A stretch of DNA of 64,000 bases from Thiodiazotropha sp050291245 (GTDB taxonomy: Bacteria; Pseudomonadota; Gammaproteobacteria; Chromatiales; Chromatiaceae), in the NCBI GenBank assembly GCA_050291245.1, contig JBNKJP010000035.1:1-64000 (forward strand), given 5' to 3'. This document shows, piece by piece, positions 7,818 to 15,821 of this stretch. Numbering within the stretch: the stretch's first letter is position 1; every line of letters begins with the position of its first letter. The notes below the pieces were generated by a model. The model worked only from the letters and a program-made list of their open reading frames with translations. It was not told the origin of the DNA and did not search any database. Made by a program: the position numbers and the translations under genes.

Positions 7818-8654
7818 CTATTTCTCCAGGTTGAATTGGATCGGCACCTCCACCCAGGCGGCGAGGGTCCTGCCGCCCTGTCTGGCCGGTACGAAGCGCC
7901 ATTCCTGAACCACGCTACTGGCCGCCTGATCGAGCCGGGGATATCCGCTGCTGACGAGGATCCGCACGCTCTCGGGGTGGCCCTTGGCATCGACCCTGAC
8001 CCGCAGGCGCACCACGCCCTCCTCATGCCGCTTACGGGACATCAGCGGATAGCGGGGACGGGGATTGTTCAGATATTCCGCGTGAAACTGAGGCGGCGAG
8101 ACCGCCTGATGCTCTGTACTGTCAAAGTCCGTTGCCGGCGGCAGCGGAGTGCTGGGCGGCGCGGGGTCGGTGACTGCAGCGGACGGATCCACGACCGACT
8201 GAGTGTCGGTCTCTGGGTTTGGTTTCACTTTGGGGACCGGTTTCACCTTGGAAACTGGTTTCACTTTGGGAACTGGTTTCACTTTGGAAACTGGTTTCAC
8301 TTTGGGAACTGGTTTCTCTGGCGCGACGGTCTTTGCACGGACGGATGAAACCGCAGGTTTCGGCGGTGGCTGCGGAGGCTGTGACCGTGGCGGCTGCGGT
8401 GGCGGTGACCGTGGCGGCTGCGGTGGCGGTGTTTCTGACGCGGGTGGCGGAGGTGGGGCGGATGCCGAAGGTTCGGCCGACTTTGGCGCCGGACTCTTAA
8501 CAAACACGCCCACCATGACCCGGGACGGCTGAGGCGTGGACGTGGTCATCCCAGTCAGAAGCGCCAGCATAGCCCCGTGCAGGCCGACGGTCGCGACCAG
8601 AGCTATACCGAAGCGATACCCTGTGCTCAGTCCCAGGTTTCTAGCGTGCCGCAT
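7818..8654 (-). CDS. tonB: TonB energy transducer with long Pro/Lys repeat region
   Basis: A 278-residue periplasm-spanning protein anchored by one N-terminal helix (about 15-37). The middle is a proline-rich spacer: PPQPPRS repeats, then alternating KPVPKV and KPVSKV units coded by five near-perfect 18-bp repeats. The C-terminal 80 residues are a TonB domain (PRYPLMSRKRHEEGVVRLRV, and GYPRLDQAASSVVQEWRFVPA) that contacts the TonB box of outer-membrane receptors. It begins 31 bases after the phytase stop and is followed at once by exbB and exbD, so it probably serves the receptor upstream in particular. Confidence 0.94.
   Translation of the reverse strand: MRHARNLGLSTGYRFGIALVATVGLHGAMLALLTGMTTSTPQPSRVMVGVFVKSPAPKSAEPSASAPPPPPASETPPPQPPRSPPPQPPRSQPPQPPPKPAVSSVRAKTVAPEKPVPKVKPVSKVKPVPKVKPVSKVKPVPKVKPNPETDTQSVVDPSAAVTDPAPPSTPLPPATDFDSTEHQAVSPPQFHAEYLNNPRPRYPLMSRKRHEEGVVRLRVRVDAKGHPESVRILVSSGYPRLDQAASSVVQEWRFVPARQGGRTLAAWVEVPIQFNLEK
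8221..8310. repeat. Five tandem 18-bp repeats within tonB
   Basis: The unit is GGTTTCACTTTGGRAACT on the plus strand, present five times in a row with one to three substitutions, the copies alternating between two subtypes. On the coding strand it yields the lysine/proline spacer of TonB. Copy-number change would keep the reading frame and alter only the length of the periplasmic spacer. Confidence 0.9.
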
Positions 8655-8685
8655 AGGAAGCCGTACCTCTCACGTCCCGGTGCAA

Positions 8686-10512
8686 TCAGGGTAACTGCAG
8701 CGCCCGTGCAATAGCCTTCCATGGGACATATTTGAAGTTCTGCGCCCTATCCGGCAGCCGATTGTAGCCATCCTGCACAATCAGCATCCCGTCGGAATAA
8801 GCCCCGCCAAGATCGACTCCGGTGGCCTCCACGCCATCGGTGTCCGAAACCCCATCGATGCCGGTGACGGCATTGATGCCGATACGAAAGGATCCGCGAT
8901 AGACAAACGGGGGTTGGGCATCCAGCACCGCGAAGCTGCTGTCACCCTGGCTCGACGCGATCAAGTAATTCGCCTCCCTGCCCGGATAGATGGCCAGTCC
9001 CTCAACATCGGCACTCATTGGCTGCCCCACCGACAGGACCAGACGGAGCCGGTCGGCGAGTGCGGCGTCAGCGGACAGGGTCCAGATACCACGATCCTCT
9101 TCGGCAATGAACAGGCGCTGCCGTTGATCGTCGACCACACAGCCCTCGGCCTGTCCCGCCATGCTGAACCGGCGCAGTTCGGTAGCGGTGTAGTCATCGC
9201 CGTGCAGGGCGATCGCATACTGCGCATAGGTGCCTTTTTTGTCGTTGACAAATACCTCCAGTCCACCCTCCGGCGGCTGGTACAGGCAGATACCGTAGAG
9301 GTCCTTCAACCCGGTCGGTAGATGGCCGGCGTCACGCAGCTTGCCCTGGGTATCGATTTCGAAAACCACCAGGGTGTTCTCGTCACGCTGGGTCGCCAGC
9401 GCCAGGTCGATCTGGCGTCCGTTCAGGCGTACCTGCTGGCGCACGTCCACATTGTTGACCCGGCCCACAGCGAGGAACTGCTGTTGCCGACCCTGCAGGT
9501 CGTAACTCAGCAGTCCCTGTTTTTTGTCGGTCGCCAGCACCCGGGAGCGGCTATAATCGGCCGCGTCGATCCACAGGGCGGGATCATCGGCGGAATCGCC
9601 ACGCTGGGCCACCGGATCCGTCTGGCCTTGGGCTTCCACGACAGGCCGTGTTGCCATCGGACGATCCGCCCGAGGCCACCCCAGCGAGCGGGCCTGCCAA
9701 CGCCCCTGGATACGCATCGACAGCCAGCCGGTCGTGACAAGCAATCGATCGGCATCCTCGACCTTTATGGAACGCACCAGCCCCCAATCCCCCTGCCGGT
9801 GCGCCAACAGGCTCACATGTTCGCCTTTGGCGTCGAGCACCGCGAGCCCCTGGGGCAGCACCGCCAGGGCACCGACGCCACCGGTCAGTTGACCGTAAGG
9901 CCGGCGCGCCGCGACCAGGGTACGGACCGGCTCCCCTTCTCCGTCCGCCGGATAGGCCCAGACACCGAACGCTTCCTCGCTGACATACAGGGTATGAGTG
10001 ACGTCATCCGCACGGCAGTGTTCCGTGCCGGGAGGCAGGGCCAGATGCCGCAACAGGCGCGGTTCGGGACCGCTCAGCAGCCACTGCTCGGCCAGACCAT
10101 CACGGCCGATCAGGAACAGATGATCGAGTTCCTGAGCGTCCCGGTACAGACACAGACTTTTCACCGAGAACCCTTGCCTGGGCAACCGGGCAACCACATC
10201 GATCCTTCGCTTTGCCAGGTCAACATCGAGCAGCTCCGCCCGCTGGTCATTTTCGTCAAACACCACCGCCAGGGCGCCCAGGGGCGTGGGCCGGCTGTCC
10301 AGGTGGGCGCCCCGTAGCTTCAGACGGGTGACTTCATCGCCGCGGCCGTCGATCAGGCTCAGCTCGTGCTTGTTCAGGGTCAACCAGTGACCACCGGGGA
10401 GCTCGGCGAGTTCGCGGGCGTCAACCACAAGCCGGGGAAACTCGGCCGCGCCAATGTCGACCGTCAACGTGAACAACGTCATCCATAACACAAACAACAG
10501 ATATCGAAACAT
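8686..10512 (-). CDS. Beta-propeller phytase, dual-domain, secreted
   Basis: A 608-residue exported enzyme predicted to release phosphate from phytate with calcium. A signal peptide (MFRYLLFVLWMTLFTLTVDI) is followed by a weakly conserved N-terminal propeller half (about 25-290) and a canonical C-terminal phytase domain with ADDPALWID, ATDKKQGLLSYDL and NNVDV, the signature segments of the family. This matches the dual-domain phytases of marine gammaproteobacteria. The start was placed at ATG 10512 because GGGG lies seven bases upstream and the signal peptide begins there; ATG 10524 is possible, and the longer open frame runs into the receptor gene. The genes on either side, a TonB-dependent receptor and TonB, support a substrate-uptake role. 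Confidence 0.9.
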   Translation of the reverse strand: MFRYLLFVLWMTLFTLTVDIGAAEFPRLVVDARELAELPGGHWLTLNKHELSLIDGRGDEVTRLKLRGAHLDSRPTPLGALAVVFDENDQRAELLDVDLAKRRIDVVARLPRQGFSVKSLCLYRDAQELDHLFLIGRDGLAEQWLLSGPEPRLLRHLALPPGTEHCRADDVTHTLYVSEEAFGVWAYPADGEGEPVRTLVAARRPYGQLTGGVGALAVLPQGLAVLDAKGEHVSLLAHRQGDWGLVRSIKVEDADRLLVTTGWLSMRIQGRWQARSLGWPRADRPMATRPVVEAQGQTDPVAQRGDSADDPALWIDAADYSRSRVLATDKKQGLLSYDLQGRQQQFLAVGRVNNVDVRQQVRLNGRQIDLALATQRDENTLVVFEIDTQGKLRDAGHLPTGLKDLYGICLYQPPEGGLEVFVNDKKGTYAQYAIALHGDDYTATELRRFSMAGQAEGCVVDDQRQRLFIAEEDRGIWTLSADAALADRLRLVLSVGQPMSADVEGLAIYPGREANYLIASSQGDSSFAVLDAQPPFVYRGSFRIGINAVTGIDGVSDTDGVEATGVDLGGAYSDGMLIVQDGYNRLPDRAQNFKYVPWKAIARALQLP

Positions 10513-10609
10513 GAAAGACCCCATTCGGGAAAAGAGAAAAAATGCAAACGGATAGGCAACAAATCCCCACACCGCCTTGCGGCGATATGGCGACCCGTTC
10601 GGTGTTTTC

Positions 10610-13120
10610 TTAGAACGATGCCACTTTGATACCCAGCCGATAGGTTCGGCCATAGCTTTCGTATTGGGCGTTCAGATCCTGATCATTTGTGTAGACGTAG
10701 TATTCCTCGTCGCTCAGATTTAACGCTTCAAACACCAACTGCATGTTGCGCCCGATCCTGTAGTGGGCCGAAAGATCGTACTGTGTCTGGTCATCCACAT
10801 AGCGGTCACTGTCGCTGTTGTCGAACTCACCGACTTCGTCCAGGTAGTCTGACTTGTGGTTCAGCGCCAGCCGCAGACCCAGGGGTCCTTTTTCGTAACC
10901 CAGGGTCGCGTTCAGGGTGACGTCGGACTGGCTGGGCAGGGCGATCTTCCTGGACACCCGTTCTCCTGCGCTACGACCCTCGATTCGTGCCTCCGAATCG
11001 GTGAAGGTGGCGTTGGCGGAAAACAGCAGGCCGTCCCAGGGCGCGGGCAGTTTCCGGAAGGTCTGGGCATACGCCAGCTCGAGCCCGCGAACCTTGGCCC
11101 GGTCGCCGTTAGCATAGGTCTCGGCGGCGCCGAAGCTGCTCCAGACACCGCTGCCCGCGAGATCGCTGTTGTAGATGAAGTCGTCGATTTCCTTATAAAA
11201 CAGATAGGCCGACATCACCCCCGCGTAACCCATGCGGCGTTCGATGCCCAGGTCCAGGTTGGTGGACTTCATCGGCTTCAGGTCCGGGTTGCCGAATTCC
11301 GCCTCATCGCCATCGATCAGGTAGCCAGGAGCCAGTTGTTCGAAGGTCGGACGCACCACCGAGTGGGTCCAGGCGGTGCGTAGCGTGGTGTCGTTGTCGA
11401 GATCGACGCGCAACTGCAGATCCGGTAGCCAGTTGTGGTAGCGGTGTTCCGCCTCGACGTCGCTGAAGGTGCCGTCCTCAACCCCGGTGCCTTCGGCGCT
11501 GAAGTCGGTGCTTTCGTAACGGACGCCGGCGAGCAGCCGCCACATGCCCCGACTGAAGGTGTTCTGAATATAAGCGGCATCGATGTCCTCGTTCATCGTG
11601 AAATCATTGATGCGCGAGTCCTCTTCGTCCAGGTAGGCCGAGCGGTCAATGCTGTCAACGAAATCATTCAGCGCCGAAGCACTGATGGCGGGACCGAAAT
11701 CGCCATACGGATAATCGACGCTACCCGATACGAAGTTGCTCAACGACGGGTTACCGAAGTCATCACCGTCTATCTTCCAGGCTGTGAACTCGTTGGTCTT
11801 CTCACGGCGGCTGAACTTGGCGCCGAATTTGAATTCGTTGTCCAGTCCGCCGAAGACAAGGTAGCGCTGCAGATCGAAGTGCAGGTTGTGCTCGGTATCC
11901 TCGGTGTACTGGTCCTCCATCTTGATGGCGTCCAGTTCGTAGTCGGCGGTCGCGTTGATCGCGGCATCACCGATCAGCTCCGGCTTACGGGTATTGCTGA
12001 ACCCGGCCTGGTAGGTCTCGCCGGACTTGAACTTGGCGGACGAAATGTAGTTCGGCGTGTCCTGATCCGATTTGCTGATACCGGCACCCAGCCCCAGCTG
12101 CCAGTCGCCGAAGCGGCGATCCATGCCCAACTGAAGGGAGCGGATATCGTGAGTCTCCTTGCGGGACTTGAGTTCACGGGACGACTCGGTATCGCCCAGG
12201 GTGCCCGCGGTCTGCGGATCAGCGAATTCAATGTTCTGACGCTGCCGCGTCTCCTCGTCCGAGTAGCTGCTGAGCAGGGAACGCAGATAGTAGGCTGCTT
12301 CGGTCTGCGGGCGGTAGTCCACATTGAACACACCGCCTTGGCGCTCCCGGGTGATGTGATAATCCCGGCGTTCGAACTCCTCCAGGGCCGCGGTGTCGCC
12401 GGACTGATCCCAGGCGCCACCGGTCTCCACGTTATCGGACCCGAATTCCCGGGTATCGGAACTGATACCGGCGGCGATTCCGAGTTTGCCTTCGGCGAAC
12501 AGATCGCTCCAGGCCGCGACTCCGTTGGGGCTGTTTTCATCGATATTGGTATCACGGGTCATGCCGCCCTCGAGGGAATAGAACATTCCCTCGTGATCGA
12601 AGGCGGAGAGGGTCTTGACATCGATGGTGCCGCCGATGGAATTGGCGTCCTGATCGGGGGTCAGCGTCTTGGATACTTCCAGTGAACTGATCAGGCCCGA
12701 CGGCAGCACGTCGAGGGCTACGGCGCGCACACCACTCTCCGGTGCCGGCACCAGACTGCCGTTAATGGTGACCGAGTTCAGATCCGGCGCCATGCCGCGA
12801 ATCCGCACGTAGCGGCCTTCACCCTGATCCCGTTCGACGGACACACCCGGAAGCCGCTGCAACGCCTCGGCCGCATTGGTGTCCGGCAGCTGGCCGATGG
12901 CGTCCGCGTGCACTACGCTGATGATATTATCCGCCATCTGCTGTACATCGAGGGCGCTGTCCAAACTGGCCGCCTGGCCGGTGACCTGGATCGTCTCGAG
13001 TACCGTCGTCTCATCCTCCCCGTGAACCTGACCACTCAGCGCTGTGGCTACGGCAATGACAAGAGCCTTACGGCACAACCCATCGATTCTCTGCGTAATG
13101 ATCTTTGCATTTTCGTACAT
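10610..13120 (-). CDS. TonB-dependent receptor, phytase-associated type
   Basis: An 836-residue outer-membrane receptor. A signal peptide (KALVIAVATALSGQVHG) is followed by a TonB-box-like segment (TVLETIQVTG) and a plug domain with DTNAAEALQRLPGVSVERD and YVRIRGMAPD, typical of the Xanthomonas/Caulobacter receptor group TIGR01782. The C-terminal beta-barrel ends in a terminal phenylalanine (YRLGIKVASF). The start was set at ATG 13120 because GGGAGAAG lies directly upstream; the open frame extends further without support. It is the first gene of the operon receptor, phytase, tonB, exbB, exbD, so the likely substrate is phytate or a product of it. Confidence 0.93.
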   Translation of the reverse strand: MYENAKIITQRIDGLCRKALVIAVATALSGQVHGEDETTVLETIQVTGQAASLDSALDVQQMADNIISVVHADAIGQLPDTNAAEALQRLPGVSVERDQGEGRYVRIRGMAPDLNSVTINGSLVPAPESGVRAVALDVLPSGLISSLEVSKTLTPDQDANSIGGTIDVKTLSAFDHEGMFYSLEGGMTRDTNIDENSPNGVAAWSDLFAEGKLGIAAGISSDTREFGSDNVETGGAWDQSGDTAALEEFERRDYHITRERQGGVFNVDYRPQTEAAYYLRSLLSSYSDEETRQRQNIEFADPQTAGTLGDTESSRELKSRKETHDIRSLQLGMDRRFGDWQLGLGAGISKSDQDTPNYISSAKFKSGETYQAGFSNTRKPELIGDAAINATADYELDAIKMEDQYTEDTEHNLHFDLQRYLVFGGLDNEFKFGAKFSRREKTNEFTAWKIDGDDFGNPSLSNFVSGSVDYPYGDFGPAISASALNDFVDSIDRSAYLDEEDSRINDFTMNEDIDAAYIQNTFSRGMWRLLAGVRYESTDFSAEGTGVEDGTFSDVEAEHRYHNWLPDLQLRVDLDNDTTLRTAWTHSVVRPTFEQLAPGYLIDGDEAEFGNPDLKPMKSTNLDLGIERRMGYAGVMSAYLFYKEIDDFIYNSDLAGSGVWSSFGAAETYANGDRAKVRGLELAYAQTFRKLPAPWDGLLFSANATFTDSEARIEGRSAGERVSRKIALPSQSDVTLNATLGYEKGPLGLRLALNHKSDYLDEVGEFDNSDSDRYVDDQTQYDLSAHYRIGRNMQLVFEALNLSDEEYYVYTNDQDLNAQYESYGRTYRLGIKVASF

Positions 13121-13466
13121 CGTACTTCTCCCATGAGGCAGGATCGGCGCACCATCCCCTGATGGCTGTGCCTGGCCATTGCGTTGTCTACGGGGCGAAG
13201 AATACGCAGGAAAAATTTCAGTTCTTTGACAGCTCATAGCCGTCGGGTATGAAAAACAATGCGTTAGCGCTGTTTTGGCGAAAATGTGAGCCTAAATGCC
13301 TTGCCAGACCAGGCACGAAAACTCCAGGTGGTTTGCTGTTGTTGGGGGCAACCCAATATTTTATTGAGCCGATCGCACCCCCTATTCCAAATTGGCCGAA
13401 ATGGTAGCGTGTTTGTCACAAACACCCCCTAGCATGGCACCCTCGCAAACTGTCATTGGAGTGTTC
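13121..13466. other. Divergent regulatory region between receptor and GGDEF gene
   Basis: These 346 bases carry the promoters of two divergent transcripts. Visible elements are the palindrome at 13409-13425, an inverted repeat TTGGG/CCCAA near 13346-13360, and TGCCT/AGGCA near 13299-13317. No pho box could be assigned with confidence. There is no gene here. Confidence 0.4.
13409..13425. promoter_or_regulatory. 17-bp palindrome, candidate operator
   Basis: GTGTTTGT, a central C and ACAAACAC form a perfect palindrome 42 bases upstream of the GGDEF gene start and about 290 bases from the receptor start. Its position suits a repressor site for the GGDEF-AraC pair. The binding protein is unknown; the AraC-type regulator encoded downstream is one candidate, although that family more often uses direct repeats. 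Confidence 0.4.
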
Positions 13467-14372
13467 ATGTCGACGAGATACCGTTTTGCCCTGGCAACCA
13501 TGACCCTGGTCGCCGGTCTTTGCATTGCGCTGTATGCCAGCCTTGGCACGGGCAAACCGTTCGCGGCGTGGAAATGGGTGGACATCGCCGGAGAGGGCGG
13601 CATCTCGTTGATGTCGGCGGTATGGTCCCTGATTATCCTCTCGAGTCGGCCGAGGGGGCACGTGACCACCTTGCTGGCGGGGGGGTTGTCCGCCATCGCA
13701 TTCGGCTCCTGGGTGGATTGCCTGGACGAGTTCTTCGCCATCCCCCACGATCAGTACTGGGACAACTGGCTGGAGTCCTTGCCGACCCTGGTTGGCATGC
13801 TGTCGTTGACCGCCGGTCTGTATCTTTGGCGCCAGGAGCAGTTTTCTCTCAACGAGCACATGCAAAAGCGCGAACGCCTGTTTCGCGATCACCGCTCATT
13901 CGACCGTATCACCCAACTGGCCAATGCCGACTATCTACGCCGCCAGATCCGTCTGGAGCAGGAACGCGGTTCAAAACAGCCCTGCGCCTTGATCCTGCTT
14001 GACGTCAACCAGTTTCACTTGATCAACCGCCAGTATGGCCAGCGAGAAGGGAACCGCCTGCTGCAGGCGATCAGCCACCTGCTGCTGCTCAACATGCGCC
14101 CGGATGATCTGCTCTGCCGCTATGCCGGAGACCGCTTTGCCATCCTCATGCCGGCCACCGGCCAGGGCCCGGCAAGGCAAACGGCCCGGCACCTGGAACG
14201 GGCGGTCAATCTATTGGCGCACCATACCCGCGCCCAAGGTGAACGCATCGCGGTATCGGTTCGAATTGCTTGTGCCGTGGCAAACTCCGATCCGGACATG
14301 TTGTTGAATGCGTTGAATACCGCGCTGGAACCGACACCACCCTCCCTACATGCCACGGCACCCATCACTTAG
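13467..14372 (+). CDS. Membrane protein with degenerate GGDEF domain
   Basis: A 301-residue inner-membrane protein. Four hydrophobic segments lie at about 4-24, 33-55, 62-80 and 103-120, followed by a linker and a GGDEF fold (LILLDVNQFHLINRQYGQ, then the signature region). The signature reads A220-G-D-R-F224 instead of GGDEF, so both the first glycine and the catalytic glutamate are lost, and diguanylate cyclase activity is unlikely. It may act as a sensor or scaffold. The start is ATG 13467, preceded by GGAGTG; the upstream open frame has no such signal. The end overlaps the AraC-type gene by 23 bases, and a copy of its 3' part recurs at 6363-6417. Confidence 0.82.
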   Translation: MSTRYRFALATMTLVAGLCIALYASLGTGKPFAAWKWVDIAGEGGISLMSAVWSLIILSSRPRGHVTTLLAGGLSAIAFGSWVDCLDEFFAIPHDQYWDNWLESLPTLVGMLSLTAGLYLWRQEQFSLNEHMQKRERLFRDHRSFDRITQLANADYLRRQIRLEQERGSKQPCALILLDVNQFHLINRQYGQREGNRLLQAISHLLLLNMRPDDLLCRYAGDRFAILMPATGQGPARQTARHLERAVNLLAHHTRAQGERIAVSVRIACAVANSDPDMLLNALNTALEPTPPSLHATAPIT

Positions 14373-15429
14373 CCCTCGGGAACTCGGCGTGCCCCCCTAC
14401 TACCAAGCCAATACCCGATTCATTCCCGCGAACTATCAGGCTGCCTTGCTGCTTGAGTATGCACGGGACCAGGAGATAGAGGGCGCTACCCTGTTGCGCG
14501 GTACGCGTTTGCAACCCCGGGAACTGGTGACCGAGAATACCCAGCTGACCCCCGCGGACTACCTGCGGATGTTGCAGAATCTCAGCGAAATCCTGCCGGA
14601 CCGCGCCACCAGCTTCATGCTCGGGCAACAGTTATTACCGGGCCATATGGGCAATATCAGTCATGCCATGCTGCAAGCCCGAAACCTGCGCCAGGCCCTC
14701 GATATCCTGATCCGCTACCAAGCCTGGCTGAGCCCGTTGCTGGCCCCCCATCTGATGACGCTTGGGGAGCAGACCTCGCTGTACTGGACCGACAGCTGTG
14801 TCACGCACCGGTTGCGCGGGTTCGTCGTGGAAATGATGATGACGGCGGTCACCGGCATGACCCGTTGGCTCAGCGGTGTACGTCTGCCCTGGCGCTACCG
14901 GTTCAACCGCACCCGCCCGGCCTATATCGAGCAATACGCAGTGCATCTGGGAACAGAAACCCAGTTCAACGACTACTTCGATGCCATGCTCATCGACAAC
15001 GACTGGCTGGACTACCCCTGGCCACGGGGTAGCGAGATGGCCGCCAACGTGGCGCTGACCGAAATCGAAAAGGAGACCTCGCCGTCATTCTGTCGGCAAA
15101 GCCTGCTATCGGCTTTATACGACTACCTGCACGAACGCGTCCGCCTGGCCCCCTCTCTGGAGAAGAGCGCAGCCGATTTCGGTATCAGCCCGGCCACATT
15201 CAAACGGCATCTCGCCCAGCACGGCAGCCATTTTCAGGCGGAACTGGATCAAGTACGCACCCATGTCACCCTACAGATGATGTGTACGCACGGTTATAAC
15301 AATGAGCAAATCGCCGCTTATCTGGGCTTTCATGACGCCAACAATTTCCGGCGCTCATTCAAACGGTGGACGGGGCTCACACCCTCTGTGCTCAGGGCAC
15401 ATCTGCTCCAACCCAGTATCGTTAAATGA
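14350..15429 (+). CDS. AraC-family transcriptional regulator
   Basis: A 359-residue DNA-binding protein of the long AraC class that has an N-terminal arabinose-binding-like domain (about 25-210). The C-terminal HTH_18 domain (about 255-350) includes SLEKSAADFGISPATFKRHL and NNEQIAAYLGFHDANNFRRSFKRWTG (given in two parts in the chain), both helix-turn-helix units being well conserved. It overlaps the preceding gene by 23 bases without a clear ribosome binding site, which suggests coupled translation and a shared function with the membrane GGDEF-like protein. The target genes are unknown; the phytase operon starts 1.2 kb away on the other strand. Confidence 0.88.
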   Translation: MPRHPSLSPRELGVPPYYQANTRFIPANYQAALLLEYARDQEIEGATLLRGTRLQPRELVTENTQLTPADYLRMLQNLSEILPDRATSFMLGQQLLPGHMGNISHAMLQARNLRQALDILIRYQAWLSPLLAPHLMTLGEQTSLYWTDSCVTHRLRGFVVEMMMTAVTGMTRWLSGVRLPWRYRFNRTRPAYIEQYAVHLGTETQFNDYFDAMLIDNDWLDYPWPRGSEMAANVALTEIEKETSPSFCRQSLLSALYDYLHERVRLAPSLEKSAADFGISPATFKRHLAQHGSHFQAELDQVRTHVTLQMMCTHGYNNEQIAAYLGFHDANNFRRSFKRWTGLTPSVLRAHLLQPSIVK

Positions 15430-15464
15430 GCAATAGTGGGGCTTGGGTTCAGTGCGGAGACGTT

Positions 15465-15821
15465 TCAAACCGAGAATCCAGCCTGCTCCCGAGCATAGGC
15501 CAGCACAGCCTCTTCAACCGGCGACCAGGGATAGTCCGATACCGCCCTTACCCCGATTGCAGCAAGCTTGTCGGACGGACCGTCTCCGATCCTCGCCACC
15601 AGCACCGCCTCACAATCGCGGATCGTTTCCAGTATCCGCACCAGAGCGCCCTTGTCCGAGGTGTTTCCATGGCAGTAGTGATCCACCTCGCGCTGTTCCA
15701 ACAACGTGCACCCTTCCCGGGTAACCAAATAGATCCAGAAACGTTTGGCATGGCCGAAGTGTTCGTCTACTACCAAGCCCTGTTGACTGGCCACCGCAAC
15801 CTTTCTCACCGACTCAGTCAT
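15465..15821 (-). CDS. NifX/NafY-like dinitrogenase cofactor-domain protein
   Basis: A 118-residue soluble protein of the Nitro_FeMo-Co domain family. Features are KVAVASQQGLVVDEHFGHAKRF at the N-terminus with the DEHFGHA signature, then HYCHG and ILETIRDCEAVLVARIGDGP. In nitrogen fixers such domains carry or shuttle iron-molybdenum cofactor precursors, but many stand-alone members occur outside nif clusters and have unknown roles. No nif gene is visible here. It overlaps the stop of the AAA+ gene by eight bases, so the two are probably made together. Confidence 0.85.
   Translation of the reverse strand: MTESVRKVAVASQQGLVVDEHFGHAKRFWIYLVTREGCTLLEQREVDHYCHGNTSDKGALVRILETIRDCEAVLVARIGDGPSDKLAAIGVRAVSDYPWSPVEEAVLAYAREQAGFSV

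Noticed and set aside
9322..10317. 331-codon plus-strand frame opposite the phytase gene
   Set aside because: Antisense shadow of a well-supported phytase; composition reflects the GC-rich complement.
11435..12685. 416-codon plus-strand frame opposite the TonB-dependent receptor
   Set aside because: Antisense shadow; the receptor signature on the other strand is unambiguous.
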